This document shows positions 15,294-24,236 of a stretch of DNA of 41,988 nucleotides, piece by piece. Position 1 is the first letter of the stretch, and each line of letters opens with the position of its first letter. The position numbers were made by a program, and so were the translations under genes. This DNA is from NAT127 sp034717695 (GTDB lineage: Bacteria; Pseudomonadota; Gammaproteobacteria; Pseudomonadales; Porticoccaceae). The stretch spans positions 1-41,988 of the forward strand of contig JAYELS010000020.1 of NCBI GenBank assembly GCA_034717695.1, in the 5' to 3' direction. Under the pieces are notes generated by a model. That model saw nothing but the letters and a program-made list of their open reading frames with translations. It was not told the DNA's origin and did not search any database.

Positions 15294-16084
15294 GGGGAGG
15301 GTGCCAGTCGGTTGCTCAGCTCGACGAATTCGGCGACGCTGAGGGTTTCGGGGCGGCGGCCGAGATCGATGCCTAGGGCGTCCAGGTCGTGGTCCCTGGC
15401 CCAGGGCTTGAGGTTGTTGCGCAGGGTCTTGCGGCGCTGCTGGAAACAGAGATTGACCAGTTCGAAGAAGCGCGCAGGATCGCTGGCCTCCATTGGCTTT
15501 ATGGCGTGGGGGCTGAGGCGCACGATGGCGGATTCCACCTTCGGCGCGGGGAAAAATGCCCCGGGGGGCACCCCGAACAGGTAGTCCACCCGGCACAGAT
15601 ACTGTACCGCGACACTCAGCCGGCCGTAGCTTTTGCTGCCCGGCTCCGCCGCCATGCGCTCCACCACCTCCCGCTGCAGCATGAAGTGCATGTCGCGGAT
15701 GATCCCGGCGTGGGCCAGCAGATGGAAGATCAGGGGCGTGGAGATGTTGTAGGGCAGGTTGCCGACCACCCGCAACGGGCGGCCCCCGGCGAGGCTGTTG
15801 AAGTCAACCTTGAGGGCATCCTGTTCGATCAGGCGAAAGTCCGGGTAGGCGGCGAATTTGTCCCGCAGCAGCGCCGCCAGGTCGCGATCCAGCTCGATGG
15901 CAGTGAGGCGGGGATTGGCGGCCAAGAGCAGGCCCGTGAGGGCGCCTTGCCCCGGCCCGATTTCCACCAGGTTGTCCTCGCCCCTGGGGTTGATGGCGGC
16001 GACGATCCGTTCGATGACACCCTGGTCGATCAGAAAATTCTGACCGAAACGCTTGCGGGCGCGGTGGCTGGACAGCCCGGTCAT
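15290..16084 (-). CDS. rsmA: 16S rRNA (adenine1518/1519-N6)-dimethyltransferase
   Basis: 264 residues (E. coli KsgA 273). The N-terminal RKRFGQNFLID, the SAM-binding VEIGPGQGALT (about 40-50) and the catalytic NLPY (109-112) are present. It dimethylates two adenines in the 3' loop of 16S rRNA late in 30S maturation. Start and stop both overlap the neighbouring genes by four bases (ATGA with pdxA upstream and apaG downstream), showing tight coupling. Confidence 0.97.
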   Translation of the reverse strand: MTGLSSHRARKRFGQNFLIDQGVIERIVAAINPRGEDNLVEIGPGQGALTGLLLAANPRLTAIELDRDLAALLRDKFAAYPDFRLIEQDALKVDFNSLAGGRPLRVVGNLPYNISTPLIFHLLAHAGIIRDMHFMLQREVVERMAAEPGSKSYGRLSVAVQYLCRVDYLFGVPPGAFFPAPKVESAIVRLSPHAIKPMEASDPARFFELVNLCFQQRRKTLRNNLKPWARDHDLDALGIDLGRRPETLSVAEFVELSNRLAPSP

Positions 16085-17058
16085 GGGGTTCCGCCCGAGG
16101 CCGTTGCCATGTCCAGGGCACAGCGGATGGCGGTGGCGAGGCTGCCGCTGTCACCCCTGCCAGTGGCGGCGAGGTCGAGGGCCGTGCCGTGGTCAACCGA
16201 AGTGCGGATCAGCGGCAGTCCGAGGGTGATGTTCACCGCCCTGCCAAAACCCTTGAACTTGAGTACGGGCAATCCTTGGTCGTGGTACATGGCGAGCACG
16301 GCGTCGCAGTGCTCCAGGTGCCGGGGGGTGAACAGGGTATCCGCCGGCAGGGGTCCCTGGGCATCGATCCCTGCGCTTCGGCAGATGTCGAGGGCGGGGA
16401 TGATGGTGTCGATTTCCTCGCGGCCGAGGTGTCCGCCCTCCCCGGCATGGGGATTGAGGCCGCAAACGAGTATCCGGGGCGCGGCGATGGCGAAGTGCTG
16501 GCGCAGAGCCCGGTCGAGAATGGCGAGGGTGTCCACCAGGCTGTCGATGGTGATGGCTGCCGGGACAGCGGCGAGGGGCAGGTGAGTGGTGGCGAGGGCC
16601 ACCCGCAGTCCCTCGGTGGCCAGCATCATCACCACCCGGGGGGTGGCGGTGCGCGCCGCCAGGTACTCGGTATGGCCGCTGAAAGGTATGCCCGCGTCGT
16701 TGATGATGCCCTTGTGGACCGGTCCGGTGACCAGGGCCTTGCAATTCCCGCCGTGGACATCGTCGAGTGCCTGGTCGAGGGTGGCGAGAACATAGGGGGC
16801 GTTGGCGATGTCCAGCCGACCGGGTACCGCCGGGCGGGACAGGGGTATCTCCCTGAGGGCCAGGTCGCCGCCCCCCGCGAGCGGGCGGCCCCGGGGTGCC
16901 CGCAGTGCCAGCGGCAGTCCCAGCAGCGCGGCCCGCTCGCGGAGCATGGCGCCGTCGGCATAGGCCACCAGTTCGCAGGGCAGGGGCTGCTGGATCAGCT
17001 GGATCAGCAGGTCGGGGCCGATCCCCGCGGGCTCACCGGGGGTGATGGCGATACGCAT
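16081..17058 (-). CDS. pdxA: 4-hydroxythreonine-4-phosphate dehydrogenase
   Basis: 325 residues (E. coli 329). Begins MRIAITPGEPAGIGPDLL; metal-binding histidines lie in SGHTEYLA, HAGEGGHLG and MYHDQGLP. PdxA oxidises 4-phosphohydroxy-L-threonine in the DXP-dependent pyridoxal phosphate pathway; dxs, which supplies the other precursor, is also in this window. The start at 17058 is one base after the surA stop. The in-frame region upstream lies in surA and is excluded. Confidence 0.96.
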   Translation of the reverse strand: MRIAITPGEPAGIGPDLLIQLIQQPLPCELVAYADGAMLRERAALLGLPLALRAPRGRPLAGGGDLALREIPLSRPAVPGRLDIANAPYVLATLDQALDDVHGGNCKALVTGPVHKGIINDAGIPFSGHTEYLAARTATPRVVMMLATEGLRVALATTHLPLAAVPAAITIDSLVDTLAILDRALRQHFAIAAPRILVCGLNPHAGEGGHLGREEIDTIIPALDICRSAGIDAQGPLPADTLFTPRHLEHCDAVLAMYHDQGLPVLKFKGFGRAVNITLGLPLIRTSVDHGTALDLAATGRGDSGSLATAIRCALDMATASGGTP

Positions 17059-17059
17059 C

Positions 17060-18358
17060 TCAGATCTTGATTTCGACGAAGGCTTCGTCGCGGATTTCCT
17101 GGAGCCAGATCTGCAGCTCGGATTCGAACTTGCGCTGGCGCAGGATGCTTTCCGCCTGGGCGCGCTTGATGTCCTCGCTGAAATCCTGGTCCCGGCGCTC
17201 GGTGACCTCGAGGATATGCCAGCCGAAGTCGCTGCGGAAGGGCTCGGATACCTGGTCAACCGGGATGCTGTTCATCACCTGTTCGAACTGGGGCACGAAC
17301 TTGCCGGGCAGGGACCAGCCGAGGTCGCCACCGTTGAGGGCCGATCCGATGTCCTCGGAGTGCTCCCGGGCGAGTTCGGCGAAGGATTCCCCGGCGCGGA
17401 TCCGGGCGGCGAGGGCGGCGAGGGCGTTGTAGGTGTCCTCGTCGCCACGGATTTCGTTGGGCTTCAACAGGATGTGGCGGACCTTGCTCTGCTGGATCAT
17501 CTGCTGGTCGCCGCCGCGCTTGTCGTAGAGCTTGAGGATGTGCAGGCCGGCGTTGCTGCGGATGATGTCGGTGACCTGGCCCGGCTCCAGGCCGGCGATG
17601 GGGCCGATCAGCACCTCCGGCAGTTCCGACATCTTGCGCCAGCCGAGGTCGCCGCCCTGGAGGGCGCTCTGGTCGGCGGAGTGGGTGATGGCGAGGTTGC
17701 GGAAGTCATCCCCGGCGGCGAGGCGCTCGGCGATCATGGTGGCCTTGGCGGTGGCTTCCTCCACTTCGTCGAGGCTGGCCCCGGCGGAGAGGGGGATGAG
17801 GATATGGCCGAGATTGACGTCGGGGGAAATCCAGTTGCGGCCCTCTTCCGAGGCGAGGAAATTCTCCACTTCCTGCTCGGAGATGAAGATGCGGCGGTTC
17901 ACCTGGGCCTGTTGCACCCGGGCGAGGAGCATTTCGGTGGACAGTTGATCCTTCAACTCGGAGACGGTGAGCCCCTGGCGGAGGATTTCCTCGAGGAACT
18001 GGTCGGCGCTCATGCCCTGGCCCTCGGCGATGCGGGCAATGGCCTGGTTGATTTCCTCGTCGCTGATGCGCACCCCGGCGCGGCGTGCCATCTCGAGCTG
18101 GATGCGTTCGAGGATCAACCGCTCCAGCACCTGGGGAACCAGCACCTCCTGGGGCGGGGGCTCGGTGCCGGATTCCTGGATGCGCTGGTAGATGGACTGG
18201 ACCCGTTCGTTCAGTTCGCTGGTCATCACCACGTCGTTGTCGACGATGGCGGCGATGCCGTCGAGCATCTGCAGCTGGGCCTGGCCCAGGGTCGCCCACA
18301 GGCCGAGAACCAGCGCGGGCAGGAGGGTTTTGGCGGAGTGCTTCAGGGTGTTCAGCAT
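17060..18358 (-). CDS. surA: Periplasmic chaperone / peptidyl-prolyl isomerase SurA
   Basis: 432 residues (E. coli 428). A signal peptide with a hydrophobic core ends near GQA (25-27). The N-terminal chaperone domain (about 30-170) is followed by two parvulin domains, beginning around NLGHILIPL (182) and VRHILLKP (about 292), each with the QGGDLGW or NGGDLGW motif. SurA escorts outer-membrane proteins, including LptD encoded directly upstream, to the BAM complex. The lptD stop is 3 nt away, so the pair is co-transcribed. Confidence 0.96.
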   Translation of the reverse strand: MLNTLKHSAKTLLPALVLGLWATLGQAQLQMLDGIAAIVDNDVVMTSELNERVQSIYQRIQESGTEPPPQEVLVPQVLERLILERIQLEMARRAGVRISDEEINQAIARIAEGQGMSADQFLEEILRQGLTVSELKDQLSTEMLLARVQQAQVNRRIFISEQEVENFLASEEGRNWISPDVNLGHILIPLSAGASLDEVEEATAKATMIAERLAAGDDFRNLAITHSADQSALQGGDLGWRKMSELPEVLIGPIAGLEPGQVTDIIRSNAGLHILKLYDKRGGDQQMIQQSKVRHILLKPNEIRGDEDTYNALAALAARIRAGESFAELAREHSEDIGSALNGGDLGWSLPGKFVPQFEQVMNSIPVDQVSEPFRSDFGWHILEVTERRDQDFSEDIKRAQAESILRQRKFESELQIWLQEIRDEAFVEIKI

Positions 18359-18361
18359 GAA

Positions 18362-20989
18362 TCAGGGTTCCGGGGGTTGATAGCCGTAAATGCCTTCACT
18401 GAGGATGTTGTTGACGCGGGTGCCGGTGCCGGCCAGTCCCTTGAACTGGATTTGCAGGAAAACACCGGTGCGGTGGTCGAGGTTGTCGGTCGCGAGGATG
18501 AGGGTGTCGTCCCGGTCGATCCAGCGCCGCGCCACCAGGGCGGCACGCCAGCAGCAGCTGGAGTATTCGAGTCCGGCGAAGATCTCCAGTTCCTGGTTGC
18601 TGTTGAGATCCTGGTTGTAGCGGCCGAGCAGGTTCCAGCTGGCGGAGAGGGGCACCGAGAAGGAGGCGTCGAGCTGGTCGATGTCGGCGCTGACGCTGTC
18701 GATCAGGGGGGTGCCCGATCCGAACTCATAGAGCAGGTTGTCGCGGCGGGTATAGCGGTACACCAGGTTGAACAGGGTGCCCTCGCGGTTGTTGTAGCGC
18801 AGCGCCGCGCTGCCCTTGTTGATGGCGCCGTCCTCGTCGTTGAACAGCAGGTCGGTCTGCGCCCGCCAGTGGGTCCAGAAAGTGGCGGCGAGCTCCGCGG
18901 CGATGTCGGAGGTGTCGCGGGTCAGGCTGTCGGAGAGCAGGGGGTCGAGGGTGACCCGGCGCTCGTCCTGGTAGTGGATCTGGCCGATGCTAAAGCGCAG
19001 GTGCTCGACGCCGCTGGCGGCGCTGATCAGCCGCGAGGTCACGCCGAAGGTCACCTGTTGGGTGTCGCCGATGCGGTCGCCGCCGGAGAAGCGGTCGTCG
19101 CGGAACAGTTGCTGGTAGCTGAAGGTGAGGTCGGAGGTATCGAAGTTGGGGATCGCCGACTGGTCCTCGTACTCGGACTTCAGGTAGTAAAGGCGCGGCT
19201 CGATGGTCTGGATGTAGCGGCCGTCGCCGCGCCGCTCGAAGTAGAGCCCGGTATCGAGGCTGGCCACCGGCACCATCATGTCGGGGCTGTCGTCGGTCTG
19301 GTTGATGAGGGGGGTGTCGAGGCTGTAGGCGGCGTACTTGATCTTGGCGCCGGGCTTGAAGAAGCCCCACAGCCACTGTTTGTCCCAGGCCAGGCCGTAG
19401 TCGGCGCGCAGGCGGCTGCCGGTGATGGTGGTGTTCTCGTCGTCCCGGGTGAGGAAGGTGCCGGAGCCGATCAGGTCGTCCTCGCTGTGATCGAACACCG
19501 TGTAGTGCTGGCGCAGGTCCACCACCAGGTCGCCGGCCATCCGGTACTGGCCGTTGGCGTCCACCCGGGGCAGTTGCTTGTACTGCTCCAGGCCGCCCTT
19601 GATGAGGGTCTCGAATTCCTGGGCCTGGAGCCGGAACAGCCAGTTGTCGGTGCTGTAGCCGGTGGCCAGCTGCTGATTGAGGTGGCTGCGGCTGTTGGCT
19701 TCGAGGGTCGCGGTGCCGAGGTCGCGGAAATAGTCCTGGTCGCTGACATCGGTGTAGTCGATCAGGGTGCTCCAGCGGTGGCCGATCCCGCCTTCATGGG
19801 CCACGCTGCTTATCCAGCGATCCTCGCCCTCGTAGGGCAGGCGGCTGCCGCTGGCGGTCACTTCGCGGCTGACATCGCCGCCGTCGTCGTCCCACAGGTA
19901 GCCGCCGGAGACCGTGGTTTCGCTCCAGCGGTTGAGGTGGCGGAACTCCGCCTCCAGCATGGCGCCCCGTTCCTGCACGAAGCGCGGGGTCAGGGTGGCG
20001 TCGTAGTTGGGGGCGAGGTTCAGGTACAGGGGCTGGGAGTAATCGATGCCGTTGTCGTTGCCCGCCATGATCACCGGGTAGAGCAGGCCGCTGGCGCGGT
20101 TGTCGGACACGGGGAAGCGGATCCAGGGGATGTAGAGCAGCGGCCAGTCCTTGACCTCGAGGCGGACGTGCTTGGCGGTGGCGACGCCCCGCACCGTGTC
20201 GATGTCGATATCCGCCGCCTTCAACTGCCAGGCGTTGTTGCCCGGTTCGCAGGTGGTGTAGGTGGCGTTGTCCACGTAAATGAAGTTGTCGTCGCGCTTC
20301 TTGAGGTTCTCGGCGGTGCCCCGCACGCCGCTGCGGTGCATCAGGAAGGTGGCGTTGTCGACGTCGGCGTCGCCGCCGTCGATATCGAGCCTGGCCTGGT
20401 CGCCGGTGAGCAGTACCCCGGGCTCCCGGAAGTTGATGTTGCCGTCGAGCTGCACGGTGCGGGCGTCCTGGTCCACCACGGCGCTGTCGCTGCGCAGCTG
20501 GCGGTAGCCCTGGGTGACCTGGACATCGCCGTCGAGGGTGGCGACGTTGCCGCGGGCTTCGGTGGTGGTGGCACTCACCCGCAGGGAGGCCTCGTCGGGC
20601 TCGAGTTCGGCGTCGGGGTAGTTGCGCGCCGGTTCGACATAGGCGCCGCAGCAGTTGTTCCGCATCAGGGCGCGCTCGGCGTCGCTGAGCTCGGCCTCCG
20701 GCACCCAGTCGAGGTTGCGGGCGGCGTCGTCGAGGCGCGGCTCGGCGTCCTCCTCGGCGGGCACCGGCACGGCGGTCTGGCGCGCCTCGGGACGGCTGTA
20801 GGGTGCGCCAGGCAGGGGTGCCGCGCCGCACTGCCAGTCCCCGCTCGGGCTCGCCTGGCACGACCACTGGTTGCCCACCTCATCGGCGTGGAGCGGGTAG
20901 CCGGTCAGGACCATTCCCGAGGTGGCGAGAAGATAGCCGTAGACCGCGGTATACAGCGGCTTGCGTGCCCCAAGCTTGGTCCAACCCAT
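18362..20989 (-). CDS. lptD: LPS-assembly protein LptD
   Basis: 875 residues. A signal peptide (about 1-35, ending HADE), a Cys-containing N-terminal extension (C44, C54, and NNCC at 111-114 followed by GAYVEP), an OstA/LptA-like domain (about 140-260) and a large C-terminal beta-barrel. The paired C812-C813 in YSSCCW matches the CC pair that makes the essential disulphides in E. coli LptD. With LptE it inserts lipopolysaccharide into the outer leaflet. The extension is like that of Pseudomonas LptD and absent from the 784-residue enteric protein. Divergent from amgK. Confidence 0.95.
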   Translation of the reverse strand: MGWTKLGARKPLYTAVYGYLLATSGMVLTGYPLHADEVGNQWSCQASPSGDWQCGAAPLPGAPYSRPEARQTAVPVPAEEDAEPRLDDAARNLDWVPEAELSDAERALMRNNCCGAYVEPARNYPDAELEPDEASLRVSATTTEARGNVATLDGDVQVTQGYRQLRSDSAVVDQDARTVQLDGNINFREPGVLLTGDQARLDIDGGDADVDNATFLMHRSGVRGTAENLKKRDDNFIYVDNATYTTCEPGNNAWQLKAADIDIDTVRGVATAKHVRLEVKDWPLLYIPWIRFPVSDNRASGLLYPVIMAGNDNGIDYSQPLYLNLAPNYDATLTPRFVQERGAMLEAEFRHLNRWSETTVSGGYLWDDDGGDVSREVTASGSRLPYEGEDRWISSVAHEGGIGHRWSTLIDYTDVSDQDYFRDLGTATLEANSRSHLNQQLATGYSTDNWLFRLQAQEFETLIKGGLEQYKQLPRVDANGQYRMAGDLVVDLRQHYTVFDHSEDDLIGSGTFLTRDDENTTITGSRLRADYGLAWDKQWLWGFFKPGAKIKYAAYSLDTPLINQTDDSPDMMVPVASLDTGLYFERRGDGRYIQTIEPRLYYLKSEYEDQSAIPNFDTSDLTFSYQQLFRDDRFSGGDRIGDTQQVTFGVTSRLISAASGVEHLRFSIGQIHYQDERRVTLDPLLSDSLTRDTSDIAAELAATFWTHWRAQTDLLFNDEDGAINKGSAALRYNNREGTLFNLVYRYTRRDNLLYEFGSGTPLIDSVSADIDQLDASFSVPLSASWNLLGRYNQDLNSNQELEIFAGLEYSSCCWRAALVARRWIDRDDTLILATDNLDHRTGVFLQIQFKGLAGTGTRVNNILSEGIYGYQPPEP

Positions 20990-21122
20990 TGAATGTTCTG
21001 CTCTGTTCGATTTGGCGGAGAAAAGTAGACCGGCGATTTTACAGCAAGTTTACCCCGCTGCGCGCGCCGCGACGAACATTGCGGGGAATTGCGCTAGAAT
21101 CGCCGCTTTTGAGGGGGTGCTA

Positions 21123-22157
21123 ATGGCGGAGCTGGCGGCGTTGTGCGCGTGGGCGCGGGATTTTCTGCCCGCCGGGGTGGTCGCCGACGCCGCCGTCGAT
21201 GCCGTTCCGATCACCGGGGACGCGGGCTTTCGTCGCTACTATCGACTCGACACCCGCCCGCCCCTGATCGCCGTGATCGCCCCGCCGGATCGGGAGAACA
21301 ACCCGGCCTTCGTTGCCAAGGGCCTCGCCCTGGGGCGCGCCGGGGTTCATGTGCCCGCCATCCACGCCGTGGATTTCCAGCGCGGTTTCCTGTTGCTGGA
21401 GGATCTCGGGGATCGGCTGTTCCTGCCCCTCCTCGACGGTGATTCCGTCGCCTCCCTCTACGACCGCGCCGAGGGGGCCCTCGCCCGCATCCAGGGGGTG
21501 GCGCCGGATCCGGCGGTATTCCCCCCCTACAGCGAGCAGTTGTTGCGGGACGAGATGCAGCTGTTTCCGGACTGGTTCGTGACACAACTGCTCGGTATCT
21601 CCCTCGACGGCGCGGAGCGCCAGTTGCTGGCGGACACCTTCGACCGTCTGCTCGCCTCGGCCCGCGCCCAGCCCCAGGTGGTGGTGCACCGCGACTACCA
21701 TTCCCGGAACCTGCTGGCCATGGATGGCGGGGATGTCGGCGTGGTGGATTTTCAGGATGGGGTGGTCGGGCCCTTCAGCTACGATCTGGTGTCACTGCTG
21801 AAGGATTGTTATATTCGCTGGCCGGCCGAGCTGGTGCGGCGGCGGGCCCTCGCCTTCCTCCGCGCCGCCTGGCCTGCCAGCGGGGGCGAGACGCCCGCCG
21901 ACGGGCAGCTGCTGGCCTGGTTCGATCTGATGGGCCTGCAACGGCACATCAAGGTGCTGGGGATCTTTGCCAGGCTCTGGTTGCGGGATGGCAAGGCCCG
22001 CTATCTCGACGACCTGCCCCTCGTCATGCGTTACACCCTGGAGGTGACGCAACACTACAAGGACTTCGCGCACTTCAACCAGTGGTTCGGCGAGCGCCTG
22101 ATGCCGGTGATCGTCAACCAGCCCTGGTACCGACCCTGGCAACAGGCAGGAGACTGA
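21123..22157 (+). CDS. amgK: N-acetylmuramate/N-acetylglucosamine kinase
   Basis: 344 residues with an aminoglycoside-phosphotransferase-like kinase fold: catalytic VVHRDYHSRNLL, then VGVVDFQDGVVGPFSYDL carrying the metal-binding Asp. In Pseudomonas putida AmgK phosphorylates MurNAc at C1 in a cell-wall recycling route that bypasses de novo UDP-MurNAc synthesis. The next gene, 4 nt on, is murU, the following enzyme, and lptD is divergent upstream as in Pseudomonas; together these support the assignment. ATG 21123 is used, with GAGGGGGTGC upstream. Confidence 0.92.
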   Translation: MAELAALCAWARDFLPAGVVADAAVDAVPITGDAGFRRYYRLDTRPPLIAVIAPPDRENNPAFVAKGLALGRAGVHVPAIHAVDFQRGFLLLEDLGDRLFLPLLDGDSVASLYDRAEGALARIQGVAPDPAVFPPYSEQLLRDEMQLFPDWFVTQLLGISLDGAERQLLADTFDRLLASARAQPQVVVHRDYHSRNLLAMDGGDVGVVDFQDGVVGPFSYDLVSLLKDCYIRWPAELVRRRALAFLRAAWPASGGETPADGQLLAWFDLMGLQRHIKVLGIFARLWLRDGKARYLDDLPLVMRYTLEVTQHYKDFAHFNQWFGERLMPVIVNQPWYRPWQQAGD

Positions 22158-22161
22158 CAGC

Positions 22162-22893
22162 ATGAAGGCAATGATCCTCGCGGCCGGGTTCGGCGAGCGC
22201 CTGCGTCCCCTCACCGAAACCACCCCCAAGCCGCTGCTGGAAGTGGGCGGCAAGCCCATGATCCAGTATCACGTCGAGCGGCTCGCCGCCGCCGGGATCC
22301 GCGAGATCATCATCAATACCTCCTGGCTCGGCGAGAAGATCGAGGCCTTTCTCGGCGATGGCACCCGCTTCGGGGTGCGCATCGCCTGGTCCCGGGAGAG
22401 CGAGCCCCTGGAAACCGGTGGCGGCATCCGCCGGGCGCTGCCCCTGCTCGGGCCCGAACCCTTTCTGGTGGTCAACGGCGACCTGTGGACCGACTACCCG
22501 TTCGCCGACCTGGTGGACAGCGCCCTGCCCGACGACATCGACGCCCATCTGGTGCTGGTGCCCAATCCGCCCTTCAAGGCGGTCGGGGACTTCATCCTCG
22601 ACCAGGATCTCCGGGTCGGTTACCCCCAGCCCGACAGCAGGACCTACACCTTCAGCGGTATCAGCCTGATGCGCCCTGAAATCTTCGCCCTTTACCCCGC
22701 GGCATCGGAGCGCTTCGCCCTGCGCAATGTGCTGGAAAGCAGCATCCGCGCCGCCAGCGTCAGCGGCGAGCTGTTCGAGGGGCAGTGGTGGGATGTGGGC
22801 ACCGTGGAGCGTCTCAATCTGCTCAACGGTCTGCTTGCCGGCAAGGTGCTGGACGCGTCGCAAAAACCCCGGATGCGGGCGGAAATCGCCTGA
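22162..22893 (+). CDS. murU: N-acetylmuramate alpha-1-phosphate uridylyltransferase
   Basis: 243 residues. A nucleotidyltransferase with MILAAGFGERLRPLTETTPK at the N-terminus (G-rich loop plus catalytic Lys), VVNGDLWTD as the metal motif and WWDVGTVERL near the end. MurU converts MurNAc-1-phosphate and UTP to UDP-MurNAc. With AmgK it forms the recycling shunt linked to intrinsic fosfomycin tolerance in pseudomonads; the phosphatase MupP, the third enzyme, is not in this window. Similar to RmlA/GlmU-type enzymes, but the amgK neighbourhood decides. Confidence 0.92.
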   Translation: MKAMILAAGFGERLRPLTETTPKPLLEVGGKPMIQYHVERLAAAGIREIIINTSWLGEKIEAFLGDGTRFGVRIAWSRESEPLETGGGIRRALPLLGPEPFLVVNGDLWTDYPFADLVDSALPDDIDAHLVLVPNPPFKAVGDFILDQDLRVGYPQPDSRTYTFSGISLMRPEIFALYPAASERFALRNVLESSIRAASVSGELFEGQWWDVGTVERLNLLNGLLAGKVLDASQKPRMRAEIA

Positions 22894-22918
22894 TAAATTC
22901 CCCCCGCTCCACTACAAT
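22890..22918 (+). promoter_or_regulatory. Candidate promoter for the aminotransferase gene
   Basis: CTGATA (22890-22895) and TACAAT (22913-22918) are 17 nt apart; the -10 has 5 of 6 consensus bases. The -35 overlaps the last codons of murU. Start of transcription near 22925 would leave a leader of about 70 nt before the ATG at 22994. Confidence 0.55.
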
Positions 22919-22993
22919 GCGCGGCGTGTCGGTGCCCAGGGCGGGCGCCGCCGCCAATCACCCAGCCCCTGTCAGCCTGTTTTGCGAGGATCT

Positions 22994-24187
22994 ATGTTCA
23001 ACGTCCTGGAAGCCCTGCCCCCCGATCCCATTCTCGGCCTCACCACCGCCTTCAAGAAGGACCCCCGCGCCACCAAGATCGATCTCGGCGTTGGTGTGTA
23101 CAAGACCGAGAGCGGCCAGACCCCGGTGATGCGCGCCATCAAGGCCGCCGAGCAACGCCTGTTCCAGGAGGAGGACACCAAATCCTACATCGCCCAGGTG
23201 GGGGTCGAGGCCTACAACGATGGCATGATCAAGCTGATCCTCGGCGCCGGCCACAACGCCGTCCGCGACGGCCGGGTGCGCTCGGTGCTGACCCCCGGTG
23301 GCACCGGGGCCCTGCGCATCGGCGCCGAAGCCATCAAGCGCATGAACCCGGACGCCACCGTGTGGGTCGGCGACCCCACCTGGGCCAACCACTTCCCGGT
23401 GATCCAGGGCGCCGGTGTGCGCACCGAGACCTATCCCTATTACGACGAGGCGAGCCGCGCCATCCGCATCGCCGAGATGCTGGAGACCCTCGAAACCCGC
23501 GCCGTGGCCGGCGACGCGGTGTTGCTCCACGGCTGCTGCCACAATCCCTGTGGCGCTGATCTCACCCTCGATCACTGGCGCCAGATCGCCGATCTGGTGG
23601 TGCGCAAGGGCCTCTTGCCCTTCGTCGATCTGGCCTACCAGGGCTTCGGCACCGGCCTCGACGAGGACGCCGCCGGTATCCGCCTGCTGGCGGACAGCGT
23701 CCCCGAGGTGCTGGTGGCGAGCTCCTGCTCGAAGAACTTCGGCCTCTACCGGGAGCGCACCGGCAGCATCACCGCCATCGCCCAGGGGGCCGACAAGGCC
23801 GCCGCCGCCGAGTCCCACTTCGCCCATATCGCCCGGGCGATCTACTCCATGCCCCCCGCCCACGGCGGTTTTCTCGCCGGCATGGTGCTTACGGACGACA
23901 AGTTGCGTGCCGAGTGGCTCGCCGAACTGACGGAGATGCGCGACCGCATGAACGGCCTGCGGGCGCTGCTGGTGGGCAAGATGGCGGAAAAGGCCCCCGG
24001 CCGCGATTTCAGCTTCATCCAGCGGCAGTTCGGGATGTTTTCCTTCCTCGGCATCGATGGCGCGCAGATTGCCCGCCTGCGGGACGAGTTCGGCATCTAC
24101 ATCGTCGGATCCAGCCGCATCAATGTGGCGGGCATCAGCGAGGGCAACATCGAGTATCTGACGGATTCCCTGGCGGCCGTGCTCTAG
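22994..24187 (+). CDS. Class I aminotransferase, aspartate/aromatic amino acid type
   Basis: 397 residues (E. coli AspC 396, TyrB 397). It contains IDLGVGVYKTESGQTPVM, the SCSKNFGLYRERTG segment with the PLP Lys247, Asp212 in VDLAYQGF, and the substrate carboxylate Arg near the C-terminus (SSRINVAG). It would transfer amino groups between aspartate or aromatic amino acids and 2-oxoglutarate; which substrate dominates cannot be read from the sequence. The usual HNPTG is HNPCG here (183-187). The start follows GAGGATCT. Confidence 0.92.
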   Translation: MFNVLEALPPDPILGLTTAFKKDPRATKIDLGVGVYKTESGQTPVMRAIKAAEQRLFQEEDTKSYIAQVGVEAYNDGMIKLILGAGHNAVRDGRVRSVLTPGGTGALRIGAEAIKRMNPDATVWVGDPTWANHFPVIQGAGVRTETYPYYDEASRAIRIAEMLETLETRAVAGDAVLLHGCCHNPCGADLTLDHWRQIADLVVRKGLLPFVDLAYQGFGTGLDEDAAGIRLLADSVPEVLVASSCSKNFGLYRERTGSITAIAQGADKAAAAESHFAHIARAIYSMPPAHGGFLAGMVLTDDKLRAEWLAELTEMRDRMNGLRALLVGKMAEKAPGRDFSFIQRQFGMFSFLGIDGAQIARLRDEFGIYIVGSSRINVAGISEGNIEYLTDSLAAVL

Positions 24188-24211
24188 GGCTGATGGCGTC
24201 AACGCTGTGAA

Positions 24212-24235
24212 AAGGCCGGGGCTTGCCCCGGCCTT
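24212..24235. terminator. Terminator hairpin between convergent genes
   Basis: AAGGCCGGGGC, TT, GCCCCGGCCTT forms a near-perfect hairpin of about 10 bp with a small loop, 24 nt after the aminotransferase stop and just before the end of the convergent helix-turn-helix gene. The 3' flank GTCATTTTC has only a modest T-run, so efficiency is uncertain, but position and symmetry suggest bidirectional use. Confidence 0.75.
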
Positions 24236-24236
24236 G

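Noticed and set aside
17042..20992. A 1316-codon open frame on the + strand, antisense to surA and lptD
   Set aside because: It is the shadow of two well-identified minus-strand genes in high-GC DNA, where antisense stops are rare. The product is a low-complexity Gly/Val/Ala/Glu/His sequence without any domain.
21095..21100. TAGAAT upstream of amgK as a promoter
   Set aside because: No -35-like hexamer occurs at 15 to 18 nt spacing, so the -10 match alone is not sufficient evidence.
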